64,000 nt of DNA from Guyanagaster necrorhizus (taxonomy: Eukaryota > Basidiomycota > Agaricomycetes > Agaricales > Physalacriaceae). The number at the start of each line of letters is the position of its first letter. Positions within the stretch are counted from its first letter, which is position 1. The position numbers and the translations under genes were made by a program. The stretch is from the NCBI RefSeq assembly GCF_019112545.1, contig NW_025064886.1, positions 1,389,066-1,453,065 on the forward strand, written 5' to 3'. Below, piece by piece: positions 62,785 through 64,000 of this stretch. Below the pieces are notes generated by a model. That model made no database searches. It had not been told where the DNA came from and saw nothing but the letters and a program-made list of their open reading frames with translations.

Positions 62785-63940
62785 ATGCTCATCATTAATT
62801 CTACAGACCCTAACTTTGATTGAGAGTTCTTTGAACTCCTAGCTTCCATCATTGAAACACTTTCAGGCTTACTTGTGATCATCCAGCTGTGCTAGAGACA
62901 TCACTCGATTACTATCTGGGCTATTTGACATTACAACAAATTTCAACACATTCATCATATCCTCTACAATATAACTTCAGATCTACCCCTCTATAATATC
63001 TCTGAATCCAGAAGAATGTCCCATCAGCCTCTGACAAGCCTCTTACCTAAAGCTGAGCCTAGTAGTCTATATTAAAAAGATGTTCAAGAAGAAGAGAGAC
63101 ATAGATACCTTCCCTGACAAACTAGCAGAGACAGCAACTCTTATGTCACAGGATTCTGAAACCTGTGGGTCTCAGGATTATTCCCTGACCATAAAAATAA
63201 GGAAGTTCTGGAGGACTTCTTCTAGCAGTCTCTCTCCTCCAACCCTTCCAGTGCCCCTTGAATCCACAGGATTGCTGACTGTGCCTGAGATTCTCTTGAT
63301 GCTGCTCGAGTGGCTCTAGGATTCCATCAGGTATCACCTAGAAGTGAGTCTCACAGCCTCCCTGCATCTGTCTCACACTCTCTTAGGACTAGTGCCAGAT
63401 TGGGGTGGGCATCCTCAGAGTGGCTCTGTGATGAGTGACAAGCCTGAGAAAACAGAAACAAAGTCATTCACTATCTATTCCCTGCATGAGACCTTAATAT
63501 CTCTTTCAACTATGAAAATGCTCTTCAATAGAAAGAGCAGAGACAACATGATCTCCTCCAGCCTATTCATAGTGAGCTGAAGGAAAGAATCATCCAAACA
63601 GAATGAGACAGATGTGAAGCCACCAAGTATGATCAGCAGCATCACAGGAAGCAGTGAGAAGTCAAAAGAGGATGCCTGGAGAGGGCTGATGTCTTCAACT
63701 GATACAAACTCCATCCAGAAGTGGCCTCAGTACTCGCACCAGTATGAGCTGATCATTCTCTCTCAACTCCAGTATTTCAAGAACCCAGTACCACTGAGTC
63801 TGACCCCTGGACCTCAGAGCTCTAGATCAATACAGAAACCCTCATGACTAATGAAGCCAAAAACCAGAATGATAGAATCCCTCCTCTGACTCAGGATAAT
63901 GTCTTAAGAACCACTATCTGCCCTCCAATCCCACAATATT
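62785..63940 (+). pseudogene. Element J ORF1, N-terminal part
   Basis: The ATG at 62785 gives MLIINSTDPNF and a hydrophobic segment ending LLVIIQLC. The DLNISFNYENAL block (about 63490) is in the same frame, so this copy also links the membrane segment to the downstream ORF1 blocks without a net frame change, though stops intervene. The open stretches at 63080-63319 and 63344-63580 lie in another frame. Cut by LTR K at 63941. Confidence 0.62.
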
Positions 63941-64000
63941 TGTTAAGCCCAAGCGTCATGTGGACTGATACACGTGATAAACAGATGTCCCTTCGCACTT
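63941..64000 (-). repeat. LTR K: minus-strand LTR end of the A family, runs off the window
   Basis: TGTTAAGCCCAAGCGTCATG and the following bases are the reverse complement of the A-type LTR end (GATGCTTGAGCCTAACA). It keeps CpG (AAGCGTC, CACGTG, TTCGCAC), so it is a young copy. It is inserted into ORF1 of element J. Confidence 0.8.

Noticed and set aside
203..63714. The many antisense and alternate-frame ORFs of 60-170 codons
   Set aside because: They overlap recognised gag or pol sequence in other frames, show no domain of their own and follow the sense sequence between copies.

Overview
The window is almost entirely transposable-element DNA, with no host gene, tRNA, rRNA or CRISPR array that I can support. 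It looks fungal, most likely a basidiomycete. The evidence is many chromodomain-bearing Ty3/gypsy LTR retrotransposons, a pogo/CENP-B-type DNA transposon, and heavy loss of CpG in all but the youngest copies. The species is inference only.

Most of the window is one stack of nested insertions, resolved here by target-site duplications (TSDs), LTR lengths and interrupted reading frames. Element H (minus strand) was hit by F (plus). F is present at 7364-13813, 44976-47073 and 55598-56024. F also carries a minus-strand fragment (G, about 8580-10895). It was hit by A (1-7363, the youngest), by B (13814-44975, TSD AGTTC) and by D (47074-55593, TSD GTAAT). B in turn carries C (14580-24583, TSD CAGTC), E (minus strand, 29620-37774, TSD TCAGA/TTAGA) and a pogo-like transposon, Tn1 (27225-29619). 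C carries a 1.86 kb unclassified insert, U (18712-20567). E's 3' LTR carries a second pogo copy, Tn2 (38117-40502). On the right, H is interrupted by I (60834), I by J (62266), and J by an A-like minus-strand LTR, K (63941-64000).

The two pogo copies lie in inverted orientation and their flanks are swapped. B's gag stops at Tn1 and resumes, inverted, beside Tn2, while E's 3' LTR is split between the far sides of both copies. The 8.5 kb between them has therefore been inverted, by recombination between the two transposons.

Comparing the decayed copies shows two shared features of this retrotransposon group. First, every copy where it can be read has an extra reading frame (called ORF1 here) upstream of gag. 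ORF1 starts with a short hydrophobic, probably membrane-spanning segment and overlaps gag, which lies in the +1 frame. Second, the first bases after the 5' LTR are complementary to a 13-base segment of the LTR about 30 bases downstream of its TATA box. This pairing covaries between families, as expected for Tf1-type self-priming of reverse transcription.

All coding regions are broken. In the young copy A nearly all stops are TGA in place of CGA arginine codons, and the integrase catalytic glutamate is replaced by lysine. I see no evidence of an intact autonomous element.
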